10,132 nt of DNA from assembly GCA_004151065.3 (NCBI GenBank), contig NWUY0300130756.1:2907-13038 (forward strand). Reading direction: 5' to 3'. The notes beneath the pieces are model-generated. The model ran no database searches and had not been told where the DNA came from. It saw nothing but the letters and a program-made list of their open reading frames with translations. Each line of letters starts with the position of its first letter. Position 1 is the first letter of the stretch. A program made the position numbers and the translations under genes. Below, in pieces: positions 1-8,285 of this stretch. The DNA comes from Larix sibirica (taxonomy: Eukaryota > Streptophyta > Pinopsida > Pinales > Pinaceae).

Positions 1-230
1 AATAATTACAAGAATAACTATTTTACTTCATAATTAATTAATTAATGCAACTTTTGCATATTTCCTCGTTATGTCTTTCATTGCATTATTTTACATTTAT
101 TATAGCTGAACATGATTATTATTACTTTATTACAATTCATCATTTTGATGGTGTAAATATTTTTTTATTTTTTTTGGATGAGCTTATTGCCATGTGTTAG
201 TTTTTGTTTTAGCCAGAGTTAATTAAGATG
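1..230. other. AT-rich 5' flank, no gene seen
   Basis: This stretch is AT-rich, with T runs and a short TAAT-type repeat near positions 32-46. No convincing reading frame, RNA gene or transposon end is visible. It is the left flank of the LINE insertion site. Joining it to the sequence after 7408 with one copy of the duplicated 13 bp gives the likely pre-insertion locus. Confidence 0.6.
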
Positions 231-243
231 GATGTATACTAGT
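231..243 (+). repeat. Left target-site duplication of the LINE
   Basis: GATGTATACTAGT occurs here and again, identically, just after the poly(A) tail at 7396-7408. Direct duplications of about 5-20 bp are the normal scar of target-primed reverse transcription. The junction does not show the classic TT/AAAA nick site of mammalian L1. Confidence 0.93.
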
Positions 244-364
244 GGAAAAATTCGCTTTGAGAGGGTTAGCGGGGATTGGTAGAAAGTCTGTCCCGCGATC
301 GGCTTTGTTAAGCCGCAGAAGGGTTTTCAGTGGAGCGGTCACCCTGCAGCAGCATGGGTGAGGC
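244..364 (+). promoter_or_regulatory. LINE 5' UTR, presumed internal promoter region
   Basis: About 120 bp lie between the left duplication and the first ATG of ORF1 at 365. The stretch is clearly richer in G and C than the flank. An in-frame TGA at 359-361 directly precedes the ORF1 ATG, which supports that start. LINEs usually carry their promoter inside the 5' UTR, but I see no TATA box or other specific element here, so the promoter role is inferred from the family. Confidence 0.5.
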
Positions 365-1725
365 ATGCCACCCCAGATCATTGGATCTTCGGATCCGGCT
401 GGTGATGTGGTAATGGGTACGGGAGGATCCAGCGGATCGGAGGTAGGAGTCAAAAGGAGAGCGGGTCAGGGGGTTGCCTCTAGAAAACCCTAACTATCCC
501 TTCCATCCATATCATATCTAACAAAATCAGAGAAAGGGTTGAGCTCTGGAAGGTGAAAGCATTGATCGGAAATTTGTGTGGATTTGGCCTCGTGAGAAAG
601 ACCTGGTTTGATGGATTAAGAGAAACTGGAACCCTAAAGGTCATTATGACCTACATCTGGGAGCTAAGGGTTTCTTCACCATTATCTTCTTTAACCTGGA
701 AGATAGAGATAGGGTTTTAGAGGGAGGCCCCTATTTCTTTTTCTCTGTTGGTTTGTATCTTAGGCCATGGAAAGAAAGATTTAATCCAGAGACGGAGGAC
801 ATGAAAGTGGCCCCAGTTTGGATCAGGATTTTTTCTCTTCCTTGTGAGTACTGGGATTTGGAAATCCTGCAAGACATTGGAAATACTTTGGGGGAATTTG
901 TTAAGGTAGCAGAGCAAACTAAACTTCAAAGGTACATTGCTTATGCTCGTATCTGTGTCTACATGGATCTGTCGAAAGATCTGCTTGAGGCAATCAGTTT
1001 GAATTGGGATGACGAAGAATGGATCCAACCAATTGATTATGAGTAGCTTCCATTTAGGTGTCGACTATGTCATGAATACGGTCATTTCGGAGGAATTGCC
1101 CAAAGGCGCCTCAAGCTTCTTCCCCTACCAGTTCTACTCAGGAAGGAGAGAAATATAAGGAAGGATTTACCCAAGTGCACAACAAGAAAAAGAATAGAGC
1201 GGGGGATCAACAGAATAAGGGCAAGGAGAAGGATGATAAAGGGATCGCTAGCAAAAATCCCTTTCATATTTTGGAGGAAGCTGGAGAGGACGACAAGGTC
1301 AGAGGAGAAGAGAAGAACCTTCAGGAGAAAATCGTTGTGGAGCCTAAGAATGTAATATCCCATATTATGCCTCCTGTGGATCAAGCGATGGTCATGGAGG
1401 AGGATGGTGATGAAGAAATGGAATTGGGGGAACTTGATCTAGATGAGATTGAGAAAGAATGTGAAAAAAAGGGAAGGGTTATGTCTCTTGAAGGTAACTG
1501 GAGTTGCTCCAAGAGGCAATTATCAAATCTAATCCCAGCCAGCAGCTGGGGATTTCCTTGGATCCTCACAAAGGAAGCAAAAGGAAATATCCAGAGGATG
1601 AATTGAAAAGAGGCAGAAAGCCGAACGAGCAAATAATTGATGAGGTTGGAGTGAAACTCATAGAATCTAATCAGTACCCGACGATAAGGGAAGCCTTATT
1701 TGAAGTAAACAAGGTTATCCAATGA
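365..1725 (+). pseudogene. LINE ORF1: DUF4283 / CCHC zinc-knuckle RNA-binding protein, broken
   Basis: In plant L1 elements ORF1 encodes the nucleic-acid-binding protein that coats the element RNA. The likely start is the ATG at 365, frame 2. The coding trace moves to frame 1 near 481-490, to frame 0 near 571, to frame 2 near 1090 and to frame 1 near 1500, and ends at TGA 1723-1725. Each move fits the loss of one base. Internal stops are TGA 609 and TAG 1044. A DUF4283-like domain lies at about 515-1010 (GGPYFFF, LRPWKERF, VWIRIFSLP, GEFVKV). A CCHC knuckle of exact spacing C-x2-C-x4-H-x4-C follows at 1059-1099 but is split by the third frameshift. The C-terminal part is hydrophilic, with an acidic block near 1395-1465 and a basic KRK...KRGRK stretch near 1570-1625 that could be a nuclear signal. 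The stop overlaps the ORF2 start. The identification is solid; the exact start is less sure. Confidence 0.85.
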
Positions 1726-2430
1726 AGCTTATGTCTTGGAATGTCCGAGGGTGTAACCATCCGCAGAAACTAAAGACTCTGGCAAGAAAGATTAAGCAGG
1801 AGAAACCCGATGTTCTGTTTTTACAAGAAACGAAATGCAACTCAGAAACTATGGAGAAGGTTGGTCAACGGATCTGGAAGGGTTGCAAAGTAATGGCGAC
1901 GGATTCCTCAGGCATGGCAGGAGGCCTAATAGTCTTGTGTAAACCAAATTCTTTGCACCTTTCGGACTGAGATCCAATAGTTTTCTATTACCTCTAACTT
2001 TACTGTCTTGGGTTCGGGGGTTAAAGGCACCTTGGTTAATATTTATGGACCGAGTGCCTTTCCCCCAAAATAGTCATTTATAAATTTTTTGATGCAGCTG
2101 GCTGAGCAGGCTGCTACTGGCTCTTGGATTGTAGGAGGTGATTTTAACCTAATATCCTCTCTCAATGAGAAGAAGGGAGGCAGGAGGGTTCTAGATAGAT
2201 TTCAAGAAGCTTTTGGGGAGCTTCTTGTTGATATCCCTTTCATAGATGTTGAAATTGGAAATGGGTGGCACACATGGAATAATAAACGTGGAGGAAATCA
2301 CCTTGTCGCCTCCAGAATTGACAGATTCTTGACTACTGAAGATATCACCCGAGACATGGGTGAGGTCAGTGCTAGTGTGTTGCCATTAGCAAGCTCTGAT
2401 CATTAGCCCATAAGCCCTCATTGGGATTGG
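1722..2430 (+). other. ORF2 endonuclease domain (exonuclease-endonuclease-phosphatase fold)
   Basis: This domain nicks the chromosomal target to expose the primer for reverse transcription. The family's key motifs are all still visible: the Asn in SWNVRG, the Glu in FLQETK, the Tyr in NIYGP, the Asp and Asn in GGDFN, the Asp in SRIDRF, and the terminal SSDH. The frame breaks twice close together (near 1968 and 1982), and TAG codons interrupt it at 2071 and 2404. The first of the two probably replaced a Gln and the second a Trp. Confidence 0.9.
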
Positions 2431-2792
2431 TCAAACACGATTCTATATAAACCTTTCATGTTTGAGCAATTCTGGCTGGAGTACAAAGACTTCAAAGGTT
2501 TGGTGGGACAATGGTGGCAAGATCTGGTCGCCCCTGAGGGAATTGGAATGTTCCAATTTCAGAAAAAGCTTCAAGCTCTTAAATCCAAGATCCGTACCTG
2601 GAACAAAGAAGACTTTGGTAACATATTCCAGGACAAGAAAAAGCTGATTGAGGAACTGGAGTATACCCACCGAAAAGGTATGGCTGAAGGGTGGGATGAA
2701 GCTTTAAGGGAGCCGGAGCAAAAATTGCTGGAACAACTTGAAGCTAGGGAAAGACAGGAGGAAATCTACTGGAAGTAGAAATCCAGGAACCA

Positions 2793-4110
2793 ATGGCTCC
2801 AAGACGGGGAGAAAACACTAAATTCTTCCACAACATTGTTATTCAAAATCGCCACAGATCAAAGATATTCAAACTCAAAAAAAGTGATGGTAGCCAAGTG
2901 GAAACTAGAGGAGAGATTGAAGACGAATTAGTTAATCACTTTCCAACTGTCTTAAGGGAGGATAGGTTTGATAAGAGGAATGATATTTCCCAAATCACTC
3001 ATCTCATCCCTAGACTTGTCACCAGGGACCATAACGAGTTGCTGAGCAAAATTGTTTCTATGCAGGAAGTTGAGGAGGAAATGAACCAAATGGTTTTGGG
3101 GAAAGCTCCTGGTTCGGATGGTTTTACTACCAACTTATTCCACTTCTTATGGGATATGATCAAGGAGGAGGTTCTCGAAATTGTGGGGGAGTCCCGCAGG
3201 AGTTGTGGGGTTTTAAAATCTTTTAATGCTACCTTCCTATCCCTAATTCCAAAGGAGGAAGGAGCTGATACCCCTGGTAAGTATAGACCCATAGTCCACT
3301 GTAATCTTATTTATAATATTATTACTAAGGTGATTGCAAATAGGGTAAAACCTCTGCTCCCCATCCTTATCAGTTCAGAGCAGTCGGGTTTTGTTGAAGG
3401 TAGACAGATTGTGGATGGTATCATTTTGGTTCAAGAAACCATTCACTCGCTGAAACTCACTAAGAAACTAGGCATGCAAATCAAATTGGACATAGCTAAA
3501 GCCTCTAATAAGCTAAGTTGGTAGTATATGTGCAGCATCTTGGAAGATTTTGAGTTTGATAGGACCTCGGTGAATTGGATTATGAATCTAGTTTCCACAC
3601 CTTTTCTCTCTATCTTACATAACGACTCTCCCTCTAGACTCTTGCAGGCCTCTCGGGGTATTCACCAAGGTGATCCCCTTTCTCCCTTTCTCTTCATTTT
3701 AATGGCTGAAGGGTTGAGTAGGATTTTGCAGAGCCAAGCTGGTGAAGGTGGGATTGAAGGTCTTCAACTCTACGCTGGGATGGACAAGCAAATGCACCAA
3801 CAATTTGTAGACGACACCATGTTAATGGGGCACCCTTCAGTCCAAGAAGCTCAAGTCTTCAAAAATAGCTTAAAGCTTTTTGCGAAGGCCTTGGGGCTCG
3901 AAGCTAATCCTAATAAGTCTCAAGTGTTCTTCTTTAACACTGCGGGAATCACCCAACGTAATATCCTGAGGATTCTTGGTTTTGCTAAAGGATCTCTCTC
4001 CTCTAAGTATCTGGGTGTTCCCCTCACAGAAGGTAGCATTCGAAAGATCTCCTGGCAAGACCTGCTCGATAGGATCCGGAGAAGGTTGGCTAGCTGGACT
4101 CTTAGGCATT
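2793..4110 (+). other. ORF2 reverse transcriptase domain
   Basis: RNA-dependent DNA polymerase of the LINE type. Motifs in order are GKAPGSDGF, SLIPKEEGAD, YRPI (about 3283), SEQSGFVEGRQIVDGI, motif A KLDIAKASNKLSW (catalytic Asp codon 3489-3491), motif B HQGDPLSPFLF, motif C FVDDT (Asp codons 3810-3815), and SSKYLGVPL. The family normally reads FADDT at motif C and has Tyr-Asp where this copy has Ser-Asn just after motif A. Both changes look like decay. A TAG at 3522 directly follows motif A. All three catalytic Asp codons remain. Confidence 0.92.
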
Positions 4111-4901
4111 TAAATCTTCCCAGTCGTCTGATTCTGGTCAAGTCTGTTCTCCAAGTAATGCCTGTTTATCTCTTTTTGATGCTCTCGGCCCCAAAGTCAG
4201 TCCTTAAAGAAATAAGGGGTATTCAGCGAAATTTTCTTCAGGGTGGCAAGGAGGAGAAGTCCAATTTTTCTCTGGTCGGTTGGGATAAGATCTGCAGACC
4301 CAATAATTATGGGGGCCTTGGTATTAGAGATCCTGAGATTCTAAGTAAAGTCTATGGTTCCAAAATATGGTGGAGATGGTGCAATTATAAATTGGAACCA
4401 TGGGCACCTCTTTGGCATGTGAAATACGCCAGGGACAGACCAATAGGGCATCTGATCCATTTCAATGAGGTAAGGAATGGTTCTCATATCTGGTTAAAAG
4501 CTTTCTCTGGCCGAAATTTAGTCCAAAACCATAGCTTCTAGGAAGTCTATAATGGTGAATTAGCTAACTTCTGGGATGACTCATGGAATCAGCTTCCTAA
4601 ACTAGGAATCGATCCAAGGTGGCAGAATATTCAGGCCAGAGGGATGGCAGAAGGTAAAATCAAAGTTTGTGACTATTGGGAGGAAATGGCTGGATCATAG
4701 ATGGATGGAGGGTTAGCAAATTATGAGGATCTTCGAGCTTTCAAGACCATTCTTCTGGAGCGATTTATTCACTTCAAATTAGGTCCTGATAACCTCCGTT
4801 GGGGATACAACCAGAAAGGCATTTTCAGTATAAAGGAAGCTTATGATATCAGAATCAACAGTGAAGAAGGGGATGATAGCACCTAGAAGAAGTTTTGGGG
4901 G

Positions 4902-5110
4902 ATGAATCCTTCGCAAAAAATTGCAATCTTCTGTTGGTTGGTTGTCTGGAGAAGGATTCTGACAAGCAAAAATCGGAGGAAAAGAGGGATCCACGAACCC
5001 TCTCGGTGTCCCTTATGCCTCCTCTCTGAAGAATCCTCAGGGCACTTGTTGGGCAGCTGTTCCTTCTCGTCCTCGCTTTGGGATAGAGGGGCTATGATCT
5101 TTAGGAGAAG
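4902..5110 (+). other. ORF2 zf-RVT zinc-binding region
   Basis: This is the zinc-binding segment common in plant LINEs between reverse transcriptase and RNase H. It includes SQKIAIFCWL, then a CPLC pair (about 5008) followed by a downstream His (GHLLGSC) and Cys, and a conserved LWD. The flanking TAG codons at 4884 and 5286 probably replaced Trp codons (ST-W-KKFWG and EI-W-RKL by family pattern; this is inference). Confidence 0.75.
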
Positions 5111-5487
5111 CGATCAAGTAAGAGATCAACCAGACCAGACCATTAAGGAATGGAACACTAAATCTTTCTCGAATTCGATCATTCTGACTTTGTGGAGGAT
5201 GTTCCCTGGGATGGTAATGTGGAACGTCTGGAAAGAAAGGAACAATCGTATTTTCAGGGACAAAAAGAATGAATTAGAAGAGATCTAGAGGAAGTTGGTA
5301 AACAATATGCAATAAATGATAAGAAGTATCCCGTTGGGGGACAATGACAGAGACCTCTCGGAGGGGGATCTTCGCATTGCCACAGGATGGGGATTAGGCA
5401 GAGCTGATCTTGAAGTTCTTCACATAAAAGCCAAGGTTTTCCATCCTACCAGTCCGAATTTTTGGTCCCCTCCTCTACAACAGGTTT

Positions 5488-5880
5488 TCAAAGTAAATTT
5501 CGATGGTGCTTCTCGTGGAAATCCAGGAGTGGTGGGATTTAGTGGTGTTTGCAGGAATGCATCTGTAATTATCATGAAAGTTTTTTTCGGCCACTTAGGC
5601 CTCAACTCAAACAATTCGGCCGAAATGAAGGGTCTCATTCAGGGCATTCACTTGGTGGTCCGCGAAGGTTGGTTCTCAGCTATCCTGGAGGGGGATTCCC
5701 ATGTAATCATCCACATGGCCAATAAGTTGGCCAGCGGCCAAACCCTGGATAAAATCTCTACCAGTTGGAGGCTTCTACACAGGTTGGAACATTTGAAAAC
5801 CCTTGTCACTAGTCACAATGTCATCATGTTTAGACACATCATACGGGAGGCAAATAAGGTCATGGACCTTTTGGACAACC
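5488..5880 (+). other. ORF2 C-terminal RNase H domain
   Basis: RNase H removes the RNA strand of the RNA-DNA hybrid. Plant L1 elements are known to have gained such a domain, described as archaea-like. The four acidic catalytic positions can be read: Asp in NFDGASRGNPG (codon 5502-5504), Glu in NNSAEMKGL, Asp in LEGDSH, and Asp in ANKVMDLL. The domain is free of stops and frameshifts and is the best preserved enzyme in the element. About 35 residues follow it before TAA 5982. Confidence 0.9.
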
Positions 5881-5984
5881 AGGGAATTGTTGGGGGTGGG
5901 GCCTCCGCTATTGGAACCATGGAGGACTATCGGCATAACACTTGGGCCATGAACTGCTGCGACCTTGCCAACACCGACTTCTAA

Positions 5985-6091
5985 AATTGCAGACAGTTGG
6001 CTGATGGAGCCTCGCCTTCCCATGAGCACGACAGGAGGCGGTTGGGAAGGTTTAAAGGTGAGTCAAATCATCAGAGCTTGCCCCACGAAAA
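5985..6091 (+). other. Spacer between ORF2 and ORF3
   Basis: No domain is recognised. Frame 1 stays open from 5965 through the ORF2 stop to the TGA at 6187-6189 and could once have been a short extension or part of ORF3, but nothing in it resembles a known protein. Frame 0 after the ORF2 stop soon meets further stops, so TAA 5982 is probably the natural end of ORF2. Confidence 0.4.
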
Positions 6092-6121
6092 ATGACACAT
6101 ATCCTCAGTTCATCTACCGAA

Positions 6122-7105
6122 ATGAGTACGAGCAACTACAAGTTCGGGCATGGGAAGAGAGAAAGGACTCCTCCGTATCAGCCTCCTGATTTGGTCATTA
6201 GTTTCATTTTAATGATCGTTAATGGGGAGAGCATTTCCATGATTGCAAAGTTGTACAAGTTAGAGAATCAGTGAAGCATCACAGGTCTGCCAATAATGAC
6301 TTCTCTGGATATATATCACCACATAGTGGAGAGCTTTCGTGGTAGAGTTTTTCTTTGCTTCCGGGATGATCTTCCTCGTGTGGTTAGTAAGGTCTCTTGG
6401 GAGCGTGTTTGTGACAAGTTTTCTTTAGCTCGTCCACCGGATAGTTTCAGAGCTAGGGTGATGGCTCCTAAGCGTCGTGCCTATTCTGAGCTTGTCTCGG
6501 GTCCTGGTTCTGGAGGGTCGGGGGGCAAAGCAAATCTTTATGTTAAAATGGGCGGTGATAAGGGTCGGGTTACCAGGGCCCAATCCTGGGCCCAAGAGGT
6601 TGCTTTTTTCTTTCGTGAACGCATTCCTTCTCTGGTCCAGGATGAGTTAGACCACATCGAGAAGCAGCTATGGGACACGGTTCGGACAATTCCAGTCGAG
6701 AACCTTCGTCGGGAGGTCGAGGAGTGGGTGGTTGACCCGAGCACCATTGTAGGCAGAGCTTCTGCCTATGAACGGATGATTATGGTCTACTAGGTCATGA
6801 AAAACTTACTGACGCATGTCACTTTGTCCAGCTTCAACAAGAACCAGGGAGATGAGGAGCCTGTTCGTTCTTGGAAGGCACACAATGTCGATTCTCGCCT
6901 CGTGCATCTCAAGATTGATGTGATTGCTAACAAGCTGGGTCTATCTTTCTACTATCCGGGGTTGGAGGAGGCTGAGCAGGCTGGCCCCAGCAACCGGCAC
7001 ACGAAGAGCACCGCGCAAAAGCAGCAGGAGGACAAGATAGAGGTTGCAAATGACAAGGGAAAGCAGAAGGTGACGGATGGTAGCGGCGGTGAAGCTGCTC
7101 TCTGA
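6122..7105 (+). pseudogene. Unrecognised third ORF of the LINE, downstream of RNase H, two internal stops
   Basis: One reading frame (frame 2) runs about 327 codons from ATG 6122 (alternative starts 6092 and 6296) to TGA 7103-7105 without a frameshift. It is interrupted by TGA 6272 and TAG 6791. The TGA could come from an Arg CGA codon; both readings are inference. Visible parts are a basic N-terminus (FGHGKRERTPPYQPP), a hydrophobic then mixed segment, KRRAYSEL, a Gly-Ser-rich linker at about 6499-6528, a charged probably helical region (RIPSLVQDELDHIEKQLWD, VENLRREVEEWV), and a Lys/Gln-rich tail. I recognise no catalytic motif, zinc finger or transmembrane segment and give no function. It lies inside the target-site duplications, so it was copied with the LINE. 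Alternatives are a genuine extra gene of this LINE lineage, or a host transcript joined by template switching. Confidence 0.6.
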
Positions 7106-7393
7106 ACCGGGTCTGCTGTTTCTGGGTTTTCCATGTGCTTTTCGTTGTTTTTTTCTCTTCTTTCGGCTTTATAGTATGGTTATGGATGCTAGCACTCCTC
7201 CCTGTCTTTCAGGTAGGATGCATCTAGGTTTTGGGGTTGGCACTGGGGCGAGTCTATTTATGGCTCTCTTTTGTTTGTCAACTCTCTTTTGTTTGCTGAA
7301 AATGATTGTAAACTGTAAGACGATAAAAGCTCTATAAAAATGTTATGTACTTGATTTCAATTCAGTAATATAATTTTTATTTACAAAAAAAAA
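7106..7393 (+). other. LINE 3' UTR and poly(A) tail
   Basis: This T-rich, non-coding stretch follows the ORF3 stop and ends in ATTTAC followed by nine A (7385-7393), then the right duplication. TGTAAACTGTAAG near 7307 and AGTAATATAATTTTTATTT near 7364 could be plant-type polyadenylation elements. An open stretch on the same strand up to 7337 is strongly hydrophobic because of the T content and is not considered a gene. Confidence 0.8.
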
Positions 7394-7395
7394 TA

Positions 7396-7408
7396 GATGT
7401 ATACTAGT
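7396..7408 (+). repeat. Right target-site duplication of the LINE
   Basis: This is the second exact copy of GATGTATACTAGT. It follows nine A residues (7385-7393) and two bases (TA) and marks the 3' boundary of the insertion. Because it lies after ORF3 and its 3' UTR, ORF3 belongs to the inserted unit. Confidence 0.93.
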
Positions 7409-7820
7409 AATTGTTTATTTTTAAATTCAAAAAACACTATAATATAAATCTGGACAATACACATATTGCATCTTACAAAAAGAACCCTTTTCTAACCACT
7501 TTAAATTGTAAAATATAATCATCGAGGTAAACTCTGAACACTGAACAACTATTTAAATTGAGTAAATGTGTAAACGTACATTTTTCTGAAGTCTAATTTC
7601 GATGTTAGCTGGATCGACATAACAATATTTAAGGTGTCCTAATTACAATGATAGTGTTATGAGACTGTACATATCATGCCAGGGAATATCGCTACCTTCT
7701 GAAGTCCAATTTACAAAGTACAGCATCAGACCCGAGAAACTTTGCCGAACAGTTCTCTTTGTTATAAACAAGAAAAACTACGTTCCGTCAACATAGAAAG
7801 CGTTGAATAGACTTGAATTA
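7409..7820 (-). other. Gene-free stretch, probable 3' flank/UTR of the DUF1685-like gene
   Basis: No reading frame worth calling is present. It lies directly downstream of the minus-strand DUF1685-like gene and probably contains its 3' UTR. A minus-strand AATAAA (plus-strand TTTATT at 7414-7419) is a possible poly(A) signal, about 400 bp past the stop codon and only a few bases from the LINE duplication. No other repeat or transposon end is visible. Confidence 0.35.
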
Positions 7821-8285
7821 CTAGCATTTTAGTGTAGAAGCAACACAACGTGCCCAGAGCTTGAGATTTTCCTTCATCTCCACTCCTGTCGCATTTGTGC
7901 TTGGCAGTTCCCAGTTTTCCAAAGGTAATTCTTGAAACCCTAAAATCTTGCTCCTGTTTTCATGATCGATTAGTCGTTTCAATCCAGGAAGAAGATTTAA
8001 TAGTCGCGGACTCACCTCTTCCTTGCTGAACACAAAGCCGAGCTCCATAAAACCTTTTAGCTCTCGGAACTCTGGATCCATTCTACCCTTGTGACCTCTC
8101 TTGCTCTCCTTCTGTGGCAGTTTTTCTCCAGCCCAAACGGTCTCGAAACTCGGGAGAGACTCTTGTTGCTGAACGATTACAGTGTCGGAATTGAGGCACA
8201 AGTGAAGAGCTGTGGACTTGCCTTGCCTTCTCTGAATGAGCGGAACATGGGGCTGGCTTTTAATGGGAACTGCTGAATCACTCAT
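7821..8285 (-). CDS. DUF1685-family plant protein (154 aa), function unknown
   Basis: An intact single-exon frame codes for 154 residues. The start at 8285 (MSDSAVPIKS) is the first ATG after an in-frame TAA about 27 bases upstream, and the stop is TAG 7821-7823. Residues 1-68 are hydrophilic and variable, with a basic KESKRGHKGR just before the core. The core (about 69-107) reads PEFRELKGFMELGFVFSKEE, then PRLLNLLPGLKRL, and matches the DUF1685 pattern of an E/D-LKG-hydrophobic-LGF-F block followed by a LPxL block. The C-terminus (about 137-152) reads EMKENLKLWARCVAS, the family's usual closing helix. The protein is slightly short for the family, whose genes often have introns; none is seen here. 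DUF1685 proteins have no established biochemical role. No signal peptide or membrane segment is visible. It converges with the LINE, whose tail ends about 410 bp beyond its stop. The family call comes from remembered motifs, not a search. Confidence 0.75.
   Translation of the reverse strand: MSDSAVPIKSQPHVPLIQRRQGKSTALHLCLNSDTVIVQQQESLPSFETVWAGEKLPQKESKRGHKGRMDPEFRELKGFMELGFVFSKEEVSPRLLNLLPGLKRLIDHENRSKILGFQELPLENWELPSTNATGVEMKENLKLWARCVASTLKC

Larger units (their letters stand above)
1722..5984 (+). pseudogene. LINE ORF2: endonuclease-reverse transcriptase-RNase H polyprotein, broken
   Basis: ORF2 encodes the enzyme that nicks the target and copies the element RNA into DNA. It starts at ATG 1722, where MKLMSWNVRG is the usual N-terminus of the endonuclease, and spans about 1,420 codons to TAA 5982, a normal plant L1 length. 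Domain order is endonuclease, reverse transcriptase, zf-RVT and RNase H. The trace is frame 0 to about 1968, frame 2 to about 1982, frame 1 to about 2805, then frame 0 to the end, and each shift fits a one-base loss. Internal stops are TAG at 2071, 2404, 2776, 3522, 4539, 4698, 4884 and 5286, and TAA at 5313. From 2806 to 5984 only substitutions break the frame. The start ATG overlaps the ORF1 stop (ATGA), which suggests ORF2 was translated by reinitiation in the live ancestor. No working protein can come from this copy. Confidence 0.93.
244..7395 (+). mobile_element. Complete but decayed L1-type LINE (non-LTR retrotransposon) with RNase H and a third ORF
   Basis: This is a non-LTR retrotransposon of the plant L1 clade, which moves by target-primed reverse transcription of its own RNA. 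In order it carries a short 5' UTR, ORF1 (DUF4283 and CCHC knuckle), ORF2 (apurinic-type endonuclease, reverse transcriptase, zf-RVT, RNase H), an unrecognised ORF3, a 3' UTR and a run of nine A. There are no LTRs, integrase or protease. An exact 13-bp duplication flanks both ends, so the 5' end is probably not truncated and everything between came in as one insertion. At about 7.15 kb it is long for a plant L1, mainly because of the roughly 1.4 kb after RNase H. Coding capacity is lost through scattered stops and single-base frameshifts, so this copy cannot move by itself. The class and boundaries are well supported. The subfamily name is not known to me. Confidence 0.95.

Noticed and set aside
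1044-5315. Genetic code with TAG as sense codon
   Set aside because: The TAG excess is striking, but frameshifts, a TAA and TGA stops also break the ORFs, and the intact DUF1685-like gene ends in TAG. Decay explains it.
7077-7337. Plus-strand open frame overlapping the end of ORF3
   Set aside because: It is highly Phe/Leu/Cys-rich because of T-rich 3' UTR sequence and starts inside ORF3 in another frame. It is better explained as 3' UTR.
8091-8276. Plus-strand open frame opposite the DUF1685-like gene
   Set aside because: It is antisense to a frame with clear family motifs and has no motifs of its own.
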